In this document: positions 29,767-37,360 of the stretch, piece after piece
How the letters are laid out: each line of letters opens with the position of its first letter
How positions within the stretch are numbered: position 1 is the stretch's first letter
Virus record (IMG/VR): IMGVR_UViG_3300044533_000249
Span: 1 to 39,110 of that record
DNA length: 39,110 nucleotides
DNA from: a virus
Strand: one strand, 5' to 3'
The notes under the pieces: model-generated
Databases searched by the model: none
The model's input: only the letters and a program-made list of their open reading frames with translations
What the model was told of the DNA's origin: nothing
Made by a program: the position numbers and the translations under genes

Positions 29767-30240
29767 GTTTACGTAAACTAAGTTTACAATCACGACGCGC
29801 CCGCGCTGGCAGTCGCTCGCCTGGTAGCTACATGACGAGCGCGCGCAGTGCGCGCCGCCAAGCGATCTTTAGTTTACATTCAGTAAGCGCGCACCGCTTT
29901 GTTTACATAAACACGTTTACAGCAAACAAGCGCGCGCTCGCGTCAATAGAACAAAGCGCGCACATTAACTGTCACACATTTGTTTACATAAACACGTTTA
30001 CCGCAAACGATAGTTTACATTCAGTTATTATATACCGCGCGTTTACATAAACATGATTATTATAAACTCCCCGTTTACATAAACACGTTTACATAAACAA
30101 AGCTGCATGATTGTAAACTGTGCCATAATGATACAGTTTACATTCAACCCCGCCGTTTACATAAACATGTTTACGTAAACATTAAGTTTACATTTGTTTA
30201 CATTCAGCTCCGTGTTTACATAAACTTAGTTTACATTCAG
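29767..30240. repeat. Array of 18 GTTTAC sites (iteron/operator-like)
   Basis: Eighteen plus-strand GTTTAC hexamers occur in 474 bp. Nine are near-palindromes GTTTAC(A/G)TAAAC, at 29767, 29901, 29982, 30041, 30073, 30087, 30155, 30169 and 30214. Five are GTTTACATTCA(G/A), at 29872, 30013, 30136, 30196 and 30229. Two are GTTTAC(A/C)(G)CAAAC, at 29915 and 29996. Two are variants (29782, 30186), and one lone GTAAAC lies at 30113. Four pairs have an exact 14-bp start-to-start distance (29901/29915, 29982/29996, 30073/30087, 30155/30169), and the pairs recur every 81-91 bp. The 16-bp sequence at 30167-30182 is a perfect palindrome. Confidence 0.9.
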
Positions 30241-30321
30241 CTCGGCCAGGGGGCTCTGGGCCAGAGGGAAGGCGGGAATATCTATACAGGGACTGCACGA
30301 AATTTTTATTATTTTATCAGC

Positions 30322-30349
30322 TTGACGGCCCTCCCCTGGCGTGTAATAT
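30322..30349 (+). promoter_or_regulatory. Possible rightward promoter of the packaging operon
   Basis: TTGACG (30322-30327), a 16-base spacer and TAATAT (30344-30349). The match is fair (5/6 and 4/6). The expected start of transcription falls almost on the ATG at 30357. Confidence 0.5.
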
Positions 30350-30356
30350 TAAAAGC

Positions 30357-30803
30357 ATGATTACTCAAGCAGAACTCAAACAATCTTTGCGAATTGATCC
30401 AGACACAGGCGACATCCTTACTTTAAAAGGACGCCCCGCAGGTTCTATGACTTGGAATGGATACCGGCGTGTAACGATAAGAGGCCGCGAATATAAAGCG
30501 CATAGACTAATATGGTTATGGGTGCACGGCGAGCATCCGCCAAAGGATATGACAATAGATCATGTAAATGGGATCAAAACAGATAACAGAATTTGTAACT
30601 TGAGACTGGCAACACAAATGCAAAATACGGGGTTTTACTTTAGACCTACTGAAATGCGAAACATATATAAGGTTAAAGATCGCTACTGCGTAGAGATGCT
30701 GTATTATGGAAAACGTATTCGACGCGAAGCTAAGACCTTGGAAAGAGCTAAAGAAATACGCGCAGAGATATATGCTATTTACCCGCCATTGTGTAATCGT
30801 TAA
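30357..30803 (+). CDS. HNH endonuclease with AP2-like C-terminus
   Basis: 148 residues. The HNH core is HRLIWLWVHGEHPPKDMTID and HVNGIKTDNRICNLRLAT, with D68, H69, N71, N77 and N81. The C-terminal NIYKVKDRYCVEMLYYGKRI, RREAKTLERAKEIRAEIY resembles the AP2 DNA-binding fold of homing HNH enzymes. There is no ribosome site. It is the first gene of the rightward packaging block; it may be a free-standing homing enzyme, or, as near other terminases, assist DNA packaging. Confidence 0.85.
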   Translation: MITQAELKQSLRIDPDTGDILTLKGRPAGSMTWNGYRRVTIRGREYKAHRLIWLWVHGEHPPKDMTIDHVNGIKTDNRICNLRLATQMQNTGFYFRPTEMRNIYKVKDRYCVEMLYYGKRIRREAKTLERAKEIRAEIYAIYPPLCNR

Positions 30804-30824
30804 AGCAATGATATAAAACATTTT

Positions 30825-31352
30825 ATGACATTCCAGTCTCTGCCATACGAGCCTCGCAGCATAGAGGCGACGGAAAAGAATCTAGAGTTGATTTACGACG
30901 CCGCGCGCAAAGGCTTGAAAGGTGATGCTCTGGCCTATGCGGCTGGCATGACGCCGCAAGAGTATCGGCGCTTAATACAGCTCGACCCGATTGCGGAGTA
31001 TGCAGAGTATAAGGGCCGCGCAGAGGGCGAAGCAGAGATGGCCGCGGTTCTCCGCACAGCGGCGTTGGCGGGCGATAGCAAAGCCGCGCTTGAGATGCTG
31101 AAGCACGCACATGGCTGGGTAGCCAAACAGGCTGTCAGCGTAGAGGTTAACCAGACGATCAGCATCACGGCGGCGCTACAAGAAGCGCAACAGCGCGTGA
31201 TCGAAGGGCAGATCATAGATGCAGACGACTATATACAGCCCGGAGGAAGAACAGCGCTTGATGGCAACGTTGTGGAATCCAGCGCTGAAAAACGACCCGC
31301 TGGCCTTCGTCAGATTAGCCTTCCCGTGGAAGAAACCGAATACGCCACTTGA
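30825..31352 (+). CDS. terS: Terminase small subunit
   Basis: 175 residues directly before the large subunit. The N-terminal half has an HTH-type segment (LIYDAARKGLKGDALAYAAG, MTPQEYRRLIQLDP) that would bind the packaging start site. Then come helices for ring assembly (EAEMAAVLRTAALAGDSKAA, LEMLKHAHGWVAKQ) and an acidic tail. It overlaps the large-subunit gene by 134 bp if that gene starts at 31219. The family assignment rests on context and general pattern. Confidence 0.75.
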   Translation: MTFQSLPYEPRSIEATEKNLELIYDAARKGLKGDALAYAAGMTPQEYRRLIQLDPIAEYAEYKGRAEGEAEMAAVLRTAALAGDSKAALEMLKHAHGWVAKQAVSVEVNQTISITAALQEAQQRVIEGQIIDADDYIQPGGRTALDGNVVESSAEKRPAGLRQISLPVEETEYAT

Positions 31353-32745
31353 GCACTTCGAGGGGCCGCGTAAATGGCAACGGGAAATTCTGACAGAATT
31401 ACGCGAGCACATCAAAGCTAACAACGGCAAGATAGACTTTGAAACGCTGCGTATGGCAGTCAGTTCAGGTCGCGGTATCGGTAAGTCTGCCCTCGTTAGC
31501 TGGCTGACGATCTGGATGCTGACCACACGGATCGGCTCAACGACCATCGTATCGGCTAACTCAGAGGCGCAGCTCCGTAGCGTCACCTGGGCTGAGATCA
31601 CCAAGTGGCTAAGTATGTCGATACACAGTCACTGGTTCGAGGTATCCGCAACGCGAGTGCTACCGGCGAAGTGGATAGCGGAGCTGGTCGAACGAGATCT
31701 GAAAATGGGAACGCGCTATTGGGGCGTAGAAGGGCGGTTGTGGAGTGCAGAGAATCCTGACGCATATGCGGGCGTGCATAACTTCGCGGGTGTCATGCTG
31801 GTGTTCGATGAGGCGAGCGGAATTGATGATAGTATCTGGTCAGTTGCAGCGGGCTTTTTTACGGAAAATACCCCTAATCGCTTTTGGTTGTGCTTCAGCA
31901 ACCCCCGTCGTAACTCTGGTTACTTTTATGAGTGTTTTAACTCCAAGCGAGACTTTTGGCGAAATAAAATTGTCGATGCCCGCTCCGTCGAAGGCACGGA
32001 TAAAGCCGTCTATCAACAGATCATTGACGAGTATGGCCCCGACTCAAGCGCCGCGCACGTCGAGGTCTACGGTCAGTTCCCCAACGCGAGCGACGACCAG
32101 TTCATCGGAAACGCGCTGGTTGACGAGGCAATGGAACGTCCCGCTATATCCGACCAGTCCGCGCCCATCGTGGTCGGAGTGGATCCAGCACGCTTTGGTG
32201 CCGACGCTACCGTAATAGCGATACGGCAGGGGCGCGACATACTGAGCATCCGACGACATCGAGGCGACGACACGATGGAAGTTGTTGGACGAGTGATAGA
32301 TACAATAGAGGAGTATAAGCCCGCCCTCGTTGTGATAGATGAAGGGGGTTTGGGCGCAGGTGTCGTGGATCGGTTGAAGGAACAGCGCTACAAGGTGCGC
32401 GGAGTAAATTTTGGAAACAAATCAAGTCGGCCAGGAATGTATGGCAACAAGCGCGCGGAGATGTGGGGCGCGATGAAAGACTGGCTGAAGGACGCAAGCA
32501 TACCGAAGGATCGGTATCTGAAATCAGACCTGATCGGGCCAATGATGAAGCCGGACTCGAAGGGAACGATCTTCTTGGAGTCTAAGAAGGACATGAAGTC
32601 GAGAGGACTGGCGTCACCTGACGCAGCGGACGCTATCGCAGTAACCTTCGCCTTTCCTGTCGCTAGACGCGAGCAACGAGTAGACAACCCGCGCCGCGTA
32701 ACGTATGCTGGCGGCGGTAATTCCTCTGGTTGGATGGCGCATTAA
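31219..32745 (+). CDS. terL: Terminase large subunit
   Basis: 508 residues. ATPase: Walker A SGRGIGKS (83-90) and Walker B VMLVFDE (192-198, D197 E198). RNase H-like nuclease: GVDPARFGAD (D322), LVVIDEGG (D374) and SPDAADAIAV (D471), which fits the usual acidic triad. The start at 31219 has AAGGG upstream; a second ATG at 31261 would also keep the conserved part. It pumps DNA into the prohead through the portal and cuts the concatemer. Confidence 0.93.
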   Translation: MQTTIYSPEEEQRLMATLWNPALKNDPLAFVRLAFPWKKPNTPLEHFEGPRKWQREILTELREHIKANNGKIDFETLRMAVSSGRGIGKSALVSWLTIWMLTTRIGSTTIVSANSEAQLRSVTWAEITKWLSMSIHSHWFEVSATRVLPAKWIAELVERDLKMGTRYWGVEGRLWSAENPDAYAGVHNFAGVMLVFDEASGIDDSIWSVAAGFFTENTPNRFWLCFSNPRRNSGYFYECFNSKRDFWRNKIVDARSVEGTDKAVYQQIIDEYGPDSSAAHVEVYGQFPNASDDQFIGNALVDEAMERPAISDQSAPIVVGVDPARFGADATVIAIRQGRDILSIRRHRGDDTMEVVGRVIDTIEEYKPALVVIDEGGLGAGVVDRLKEQRYKVRGVNFGNKSSRPGMYGNKRAEMWGAMKDWLKDASIPKDRYLKSDLIGPMMKPDSKGTIFLESKKDMKSRGLASPDAADAIAVTFAFPVARREQRVDNPRRVTYAGGGNSSGWMAH

Positions 32746-33009
32746 ATGGCTAAAAAGTCTGTGTCATTATCTATAGGGCGCGGCGAAAAATTGCCTACGA
32801 AAGCTGGCGCTGGTCTGACGGCTAAAGGTCGAAAAGCCTATAATGCTGCTACTGGCAGTAATCTTAAGCCGCCCGCGCCTAATCCTAAAACCAAAGCTGA
32901 CGAAGGCCGTAAAAAATCTTTTTGCGCAAGAATGGGTGCAGTTGCAGCTAAAGCTAAAAACGGCGAGCGCGCCAAAGCTTCTTTAAGGAGATGGAACTGT
33001 GGCAAGTAA
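32746..33009 (+). CDS. DUF6321-like small basic protein
   Basis: 87 residues right after the terminase stop. KAGAGLTAKGRKAYNAATGS, NLKPP and RKKSFCARMGAVAAKAK are the recurring pattern I associate with DUF6321, a phage family of unknown function usually near terminase or portal. Highly basic, so contact with packaged DNA is possible. It overlaps the next GTG start. Confidence 0.75.
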   Translation: MAKKSVSLSIGRGEKLPTKAGAGLTAKGRKAYNAATGSNLKPPAPNPKTKADEGRKKSFCARMGAVAAKAKNGERAKASLRRWNCGK

Positions 33010-33148
33010 GCCGGGACTTTACAGTAATATTCACGCCAAGAAAGCACGCATTGCAGCCGGATCGGGCGAGAAGATGCGTAAAGTTGGGTCTAAGGGCGCA
33101 CCAACCGCTAAAGCGTTCAAAGAGTCCGCTAAGACGAGGAAGAAATAA
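32999..33148 (+). CDS. 49-residue basic phage protein
   Basis: GTG start at 32999 with AAGGAG upstream: [20 protein letters not shown], then [20 protein letters not shown]. This short Lys/Ala-rich protein recurs between terminase and portal genes in many phages; its function is unknown. The stop overlaps the next ATG (TAATG). Confidence 0.75.
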   Translation: MASKPGLYSNIHAKKARIAAGSGEKMRKVGSKGAPTAKAFKESAKTRKK

Positions 33149-33309
33149 TGCCGCTAGTTAAGTCATCATCTAAGAACGCCATGCGTAAGAACATAGCCGC
33201 AGAGATAAAAAGCGGAAAAAAACCGGCTCAAGCGGCTGCGATTGCCTATTCTGTTAAGCGCGAAGCAGCTAAGAAAGGCGGCGGGAAAAAAGGCAAATCG
33301 TGCAGCTAA
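33148..33309 (+). CDS. 53-residue basic phage protein
   Basis: [40 protein letters not shown], then a Lys/Gly tail ending KSCS. The pattern recurs in phages next to the previous gene. It carries a strong positive charge and a central helix. It overlaps the next gene by 10 bp. Confidence 0.75.
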   Translation: MPLVKSSSKNAMRKNIAAEIKSGKKPAQAAAIAYSVKREAAKKGGGKKGKSCS

Positions 33310-33872
33310 TCTACGATGTTGGCATGCCATGCCGCAAAGGCCACACAACGGGCCGATATACGGTAAGCCGTAAATGCGTCCAATGCGCTAAAGATGCTGC
33401 GTTAGCTTGGAATAGAGCTAATCCTGAAAAAGCGCGCAAACATTGCGCTAATTATCGCGCGAATCACCCCGAACGCACGTCAGAACAATACAGAAACTGG
33501 CGCGTAAATAATCCAGACAAAGTAAAAGCCAAAAACGCTAATTGGCAGTCTAAAAACTGGGATAAATATTTAGGTATATCTTCTAGCTGGAAAAAACGTA
33601 ACCCAGCGCACAGAAATGCTAAAGTAGCTGAACGACGCGCGGCCCAAGAGCAACGCACTCCTAAATGGCTGACAGACCAAGATTTTACTGATATAAAGAA
33701 ATTCTACGACTTGGCCCATGAACTTTCACAGGCTTACGGCTTTCCTTGGCATGTGGATCATATTATACCGCTTAGAGGTAAAACCGTTTCAGGACTACAC
33801 GTAGTCGATAATCTCCAAATTATACCGGGGTCTGAGAACTCGCGGAAAGGCAATAGATTCTATGGCTGCTAG
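33300..33872 (+). CDS. HNH endonuclease with N-terminal zinc motif
   Basis: 190 residues from a GTG at 33300 (an ATG at 33324 is possible). The N-terminus has CRKGH ... RKCVQC, likely a zinc site, then Trp/Asn/Arg/Lys-rich repeats ([20 protein letters not shown]). The C-terminal nuclease is [20 protein letters not shown] followed by [18 protein letters not shown]. It is placed between small basic proteins and the portal and overlaps the portal start by 11 bp. Homing or packaging-linked nuclease. Confidence 0.8.
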   Translation: MQLIYDVGMPCRKGHTTGRYTVSRKCVQCAKDAALAWNRANPEKARKHCANYRANHPERTSEQYRNWRVNNPDKVKAKNANWQSKNWDKYLGISSSWKKRNPAHRNAKVAERRAAQEQRTPKWLTDQDFTDIKKFYDLAHELSQAYGFPWHVDHIIPLRGKTVSGLHVVDNLQIIPGSENSRKGNRFYGC

Positions 33873-35991
33873 TGATGTAGAGGGCGCTGGAAAAGTATCG
33901 GATGCGTCTGAAGGCGACCGTTTGGCTACTATGCGTCATCGTTTTACTGTTGCCTCTGCCGCTTACGCTGACAGTAGGGAAGACGAATTAGACGACTTGC
34001 GATTTATGGCTGGCTCGCCAGATAACCAATACCAATGGCCCGCTGACGTGTTGGCGACCAGAGGCGCGGTGCAGGGTCAGACGATCAACGCACGACCATG
34101 CCTGACAATTAACAAATTACCGCAGCATGTCAGGTTAGTAACCAATGAACAACGACAAAACAGACCGTCTGGTAAGGTCATCCCAGCGGACGATAAAGCC
34201 GACGTTGCGGTCGCAGAGATCTTTCAAGGTATCGTTAGACACATCGAATACCTATCCGACGCGGACGTTGCATATGATACCGCGTGCGACAATCAAGTTA
34301 CCTACGGAGAAGGTTATATCCGAATCCTTACGGAATATTGCCGCGAAGATTCGTTTGACCAAGACCTAAAGATCGGTCGCGTCCGTAACAGCTTCAGCGT
34401 CTATATGGATCCAATGATCCACGATCCTTGCGGATCAGACGCGGAGTGGTGCTTTATCACCGAAGACATACCCAAAGAAGAGTATGAGCGCCTTTATCCA
34501 GACGCACTGCCTATTAGCGTGATGATGTCGCAAGGCGTTGGCGATCAGTCACTTAGCATGTGGATGAGCCAGGAAACTGTCCGTATCGCTGAGTATTTTT
34601 ATATTGAGCATCAAAAGAAGACGCTGAATCTTTACCCTGACAATATCACAGCGTTTAACGGATCGCCGCAGGACAAGCAGCTCAAGGCTATGTTTGGCAA
34701 GCCGCTGAAGTCCCGCACGAGCGAGCACCGTCAGGTCAAGTGGCTGAAGACAAACGGCTTTGAGGTGTTAGAGGAACGCGACTGGGCGGGTAATTATATA
34801 CCGGTCATCCGCGTGGTCGGCAACGAGTTTGAAGTAGACGGGCAGTTATACATCAGCGGTTTGGTGCGTAATGCCAAAGACGCGCAGCGCATGTATAACT
34901 ATTGGGTCAGCCAAGAAGCAGAGATGCTGGCGCTGGCTCCGAAAGCGCCATTTATCGGATATGGAGGCCAGTTTGAAGGATACGAAACAAACTGGAAAAC
35001 CGCCAATACAAACAACTGGCCTTACCTCGAAGTCAACCCAGACGTCACTGACGGCGCAGGATCTCCTCTGCCATTACCTGAACGCGCGCAGCCACCTATG
35101 GCGCAAACCGGCCTTATCCAGGCCAAAGTGGGCGCTGGGGAAGATATTAAAGCCACCACGGGTCAATACGACAGCTCCATTGGTGCGACCAGTAACGAGA
35201 GGACGGGTCGTGCGATTCTGGCTCGGCAAAACCAGGGCGATACATCCACATATCACTACGTGGACAATCTCGCGCGAGCGGTTCGATATACGACAAGACA
35301 GTTAGTCGATCTGATCCCTAAGATCTATGATACTGAGCGCGTGGCGCGTATTGTCGGACTCGACGGCGAAGTGGATATGGTGAAGATCAATCCGAACCAG
35401 CCAGAACCAGTGCGCGTCATCAAGGATCCGATCACAGGTCTGGATATTGAAAAGATTTATAACCCGTCAATTGGTATTTACGACGTGGTTGTAACGACAG
35501 GCCCAAGTTACGCGACCAAGCGCCAAGAGGCGATGGAAGCGATGCAGATGATCTTGCAGACCAACCCGCAGCTCTGGGCTGTGGCGGGCGATCTGTTCAT
35601 TAAGAACATGGACTGGCCTGGGGCGCAGGAGATGGCGGCGCGCTTTGCCAAGACGCTCGATCCGAAGGTTCTGGACAACACAGATGAGTCGCCAGAAGCG
35701 CAGATGATGCGTATGCAAATGAACGACATGGCGAACCAGATGGAGCAGACTGCGGCTCTGGTTCAGCAACTGCAACAGTCGTATGATATGCAGAAACTGG
35801 CGATTGACGAGCAAAATACGCAAATCAAGGCGTATGATGCGGAGACAAAGCGTCTTCAAGCCATGCAAAGCGGCCTGTCACCTGAACAAATTAGTGATAT
35901 TGTTCAAGGAACTATTGCTGCCGCTTTAGACACAGGTGACATTGTGCCTAGATCGACGCCTATGCAACCTCAATTACCGGGATTAGAATAA
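33862..35991 (+). CDS. Portal protein (P22 gp1-like)
   Basis: 709 residues, close to the 725 of P22 portal. Typical segments are DDLRFMAGSPDNQYQWPADV, LTINKLPQHVRLVTNEQRQN, RNSFSVYMDPMIHDPCGSDA and ATTGQYDSSIGATSNERTGR. The C-terminal 100 residues are Gln/Met-rich helices forming the barrel (QMEQTAALVQQLQQSYDMQK). It forms the dodecameric ring at one head vertex, the docking site for terminase and later for the gp4-like adaptor. Confidence 0.92.
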   Translation: MAASDVEGAGKVSDASEGDRLATMRHRFTVASAAYADSREDELDDLRFMAGSPDNQYQWPADVLATRGAVQGQTINARPCLTINKLPQHVRLVTNEQRQNRPSGKVIPADDKADVAVAEIFQGIVRHIEYLSDADVAYDTACDNQVTYGEGYIRILTEYCREDSFDQDLKIGRVRNSFSVYMDPMIHDPCGSDAEWCFITEDIPKEEYERLYPDALPISVMMSQGVGDQSLSMWMSQETVRIAEYFYIEHQKKTLNLYPDNITAFNGSPQDKQLKAMFGKPLKSRTSEHRQVKWLKTNGFEVLEERDWAGNYIPVIRVVGNEFEVDGQLYISGLVRNAKDAQRMYNYWVSQEAEMLALAPKAPFIGYGGQFEGYETNWKTANTNNWPYLEVNPDVTDGAGSPLPLPERAQPPMAQTGLIQAKVGAGEDIKATTGQYDSSIGATSNERTGRAILARQNQGDTSTYHYVDNLARAVRYTTRQLVDLIPKIYDTERVARIVGLDGEVDMVKINPNQPEPVRVIKDPITGLDIEKIYNPSIGIYDVVVTTGPSYATKRQEAMEAMQMILQTNPQLWAVAGDLFIKNMDWPGAQEMAARFAKTLDPKVLDNTDESPEAQMMRMQMNDMANQMEQTAALVQQLQQSYDMQKLAIDEQNTQIKAYDAETKRLQAMQSGLSPEQISDIVQGTIAAALDTGDIVPRSTPMQPQLPGLE

Positions 35992-36353
35992 TGAGCTGCG
36001 CGGATCTAATAGGACACCTGTTTTTAGCCCGCGATGTGACGCATAGCGTGCATTTAAACACGCGATCCTATGCGAAACATAAGGCTTTGGGCGGCTTTTA
36101 CGGCAAAGTCATTGATTTAGCCGACGATTTAGCCGAAGCCTACCAAGGTAGACACGGCCTAATCGGGCCGATTACGCTCCATTCAGCTAAGAAAACCAAC
36201 AATGTCGTTGAGTTTCTTGAAGATTCGCTGAAAGACGTAGAAGATATGCGGTATAAGGTCTGTGACAAGGACGATACGGCTATCCAGAACATCATTGACA
36301 GCATCGTGGACTTATATCTGTCTACGTTGTATAAATTGAAATTCTTGGCGTGA
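35991..36353 (+). CDS. DUF5856-like helical protein
   Basis: 120 residues. LFLARDVTHSVHLNTRSYAK, HKALGGFYGKVIDLADDLAE and AYQGRHGLIG give a four-helix, ferritin-like pattern with His/Glu/Asp positions (H20, H25, H34) that could bind metal. I associate this with DUF5856, a phage family of unknown function. The start overlaps the portal stop by one base. Confidence 0.7.
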   Translation: MSCADLIGHLFLARDVTHSVHLNTRSYAKHKALGGFYGKVIDLADDLAEAYQGRHGLIGPITLHSAKKTNNVVEFLEDSLKDVEDMRYKVCDKDDTAIQNIIDSIVDLYLSTLYKLKFLA

Positions 36354-36360
36354 GGAAATC

Positions 36361-36636
36361 ATGGGTCTTAAATCTACGACCGTCTGCTTGGGCTACCAAC
36401 AGATCACATCTTTAAGCTCTGCGACGGGTCTGACGATTCCGCAAGGCACGACACTGGCTCTAATTGTGCCTGAGACGCAGAATGTGCGTTGGCGTGACGA
36501 TGGGACGGACCCAACAGCGAGCGTCGGTATGCCGATCTTTGTTGGCGCGTCTTTGAGCTATGACGGTGATTTGTCAAGAATCAGATTCATAGAGTCAACG
36601 GCTGGCGCGACTCTGAATATTTCGTATTACGCATGA
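36361..36636 (+). CDS. Small virion protein
   Basis: 91 residues, beta-rich: YQQITSLSSATGLTIPQGTT, VRWRDDGTDPTASVGMPIFV, then a final RFIESTAGATLNISYYA. This pattern is common for short structural proteins between portal and fibre genes. Function unknown. It overlaps the next start by 4 bp. Confidence 0.65.
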   Translation: MGLKSTTVCLGYQQITSLSSATGLTIPQGTTLALIVPETQNVRWRDDGTDPTASVGMPIFVGASLSYDGDLSRIRFIESTAGATLNISYYA

Positions 36637-36845
36637 CAATACGCCTTCGATCTATTTCGGGCGATGAATTGCGTTTAAGGCCGCAGCTTCAGAGCTATCC
36701 GGCAGAGTATGAGGGTGGATTAGGGCCATTTATGCCTGCGGTTGGCGAAGGCGGATCTGGGCCAATACCATCTCAAACGATTTTTGATCGTTTTAACGTG
36801 CCGATTTTAGATAGATTTGGCGCTGAAGTAGAGACGAGGGCATAA
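36633..36845 (+). CDS. Small protein, possible head-fibre linker
   Basis: 70 residues: LRSISGDELRLRPQLQSYPA, a Gly/Pro-rich middle, then TIFDRFNVPILDRFGAEVET. The repeated DRF(N/G) at the C-terminus is notable. Both ends overlap neighbouring genes (ATGA and TAATG). I recognise no named family. Confidence 0.55.
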   Translation: MTIRLRSISGDELRLRPQLQSYPAEYEGGLGPFMPAVGEGGSGPIPSQTIFDRFNVPILDRFGAEVETRA

Positions 36846-37357
36846 TGGCTTATATTTATAATCTTACAGATACTTGGAACGCCGCTGGAACGGCTTTCAA
36901 TGGCATCAAAATGGCCGTTACGAATACGGCGTCTGCGGCCAGCTCATATCTGCTTAATTTGACTGCTTCTGGCGCGACTACGGCGTCATTTACGGTTGAT
37001 AAGTCAGGTAATATGGCGGCTTCGGGCGTTGCGGCGACGATTGGCTATCAAGGCGCGTCGGGCATCGTAACGACTGATGCGACGACGACACGCACGCTTT
37101 CTGCGTCTGATAATGGTAAAGTCCTGTATTTTACCTCTGGTTCAGCGGTTACGGTGACGACAGCGACAGGTCTAGGCGCTGGATTTTCATGTCTTGTGAT
37201 TCAAGGCGGCGCTGGTCAGGTGACGATAGCACAAGGCGCGTCAACAACGCTTGTATCGAATGGATCGCTGACAAAGACAGCCACACAATACTCTGTTATT
37301 TCGGTTATTTGCCCCGTTGCAAATACGTTCTTGCTGGCCGGTGCTCTCGGGGGTTAA
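36845..37357 (+). CDS. Beta-rich virion/fibre-associated protein
   Basis: 170 residues. The N-terminus (IYNLTDTWNAAGTAFNGIKM, AVTNTASAASSYLLNL) and FTVDKSGNMAASG match short shaft motifs of phage fibres. The second half (RTLSASDNGKVLYFTSGSAV, TVTTATGLGAGFSCLVIQGG) is a beta domain found in many structural proteins. It precedes the large fibre gene by 3 bp. Confidence 0.65.
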   Translation: MAYIYNLTDTWNAAGTAFNGIKMAVTNTASAASSYLLNLTASGATTASFTVDKSGNMAASGVAATIGYQGASGIVTTDATTTRTLSASDNGKVLYFTSGSAVTVTTATGLGAGFSCLVIQGGAGQVTIAQGASTTLVSNGSLTKTATQYSVISVICPVANTFLLAGALGG

Positions 37358-37360
37358 TAT

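Noticed and set aside
29385-30050. Open frames at 29385-29621 and 29832-30050 as genes
   Set aside because: They are translations of the repeats and AT-rich tract, with repeated low-complexity peptides and no ribosome sites.
30167-30182. parS-like centromere
   Set aside because: The 16-bp palindrome has the general shape of a partition site, but its sequence is not the parS consensus and no ParA or ParB gene is present.
29767-30240. CRISPR array
   Set aside because: The repeats are only 6-12 bp, the intervals are irregular and often 2 bp, and there are no cas genes in the window.
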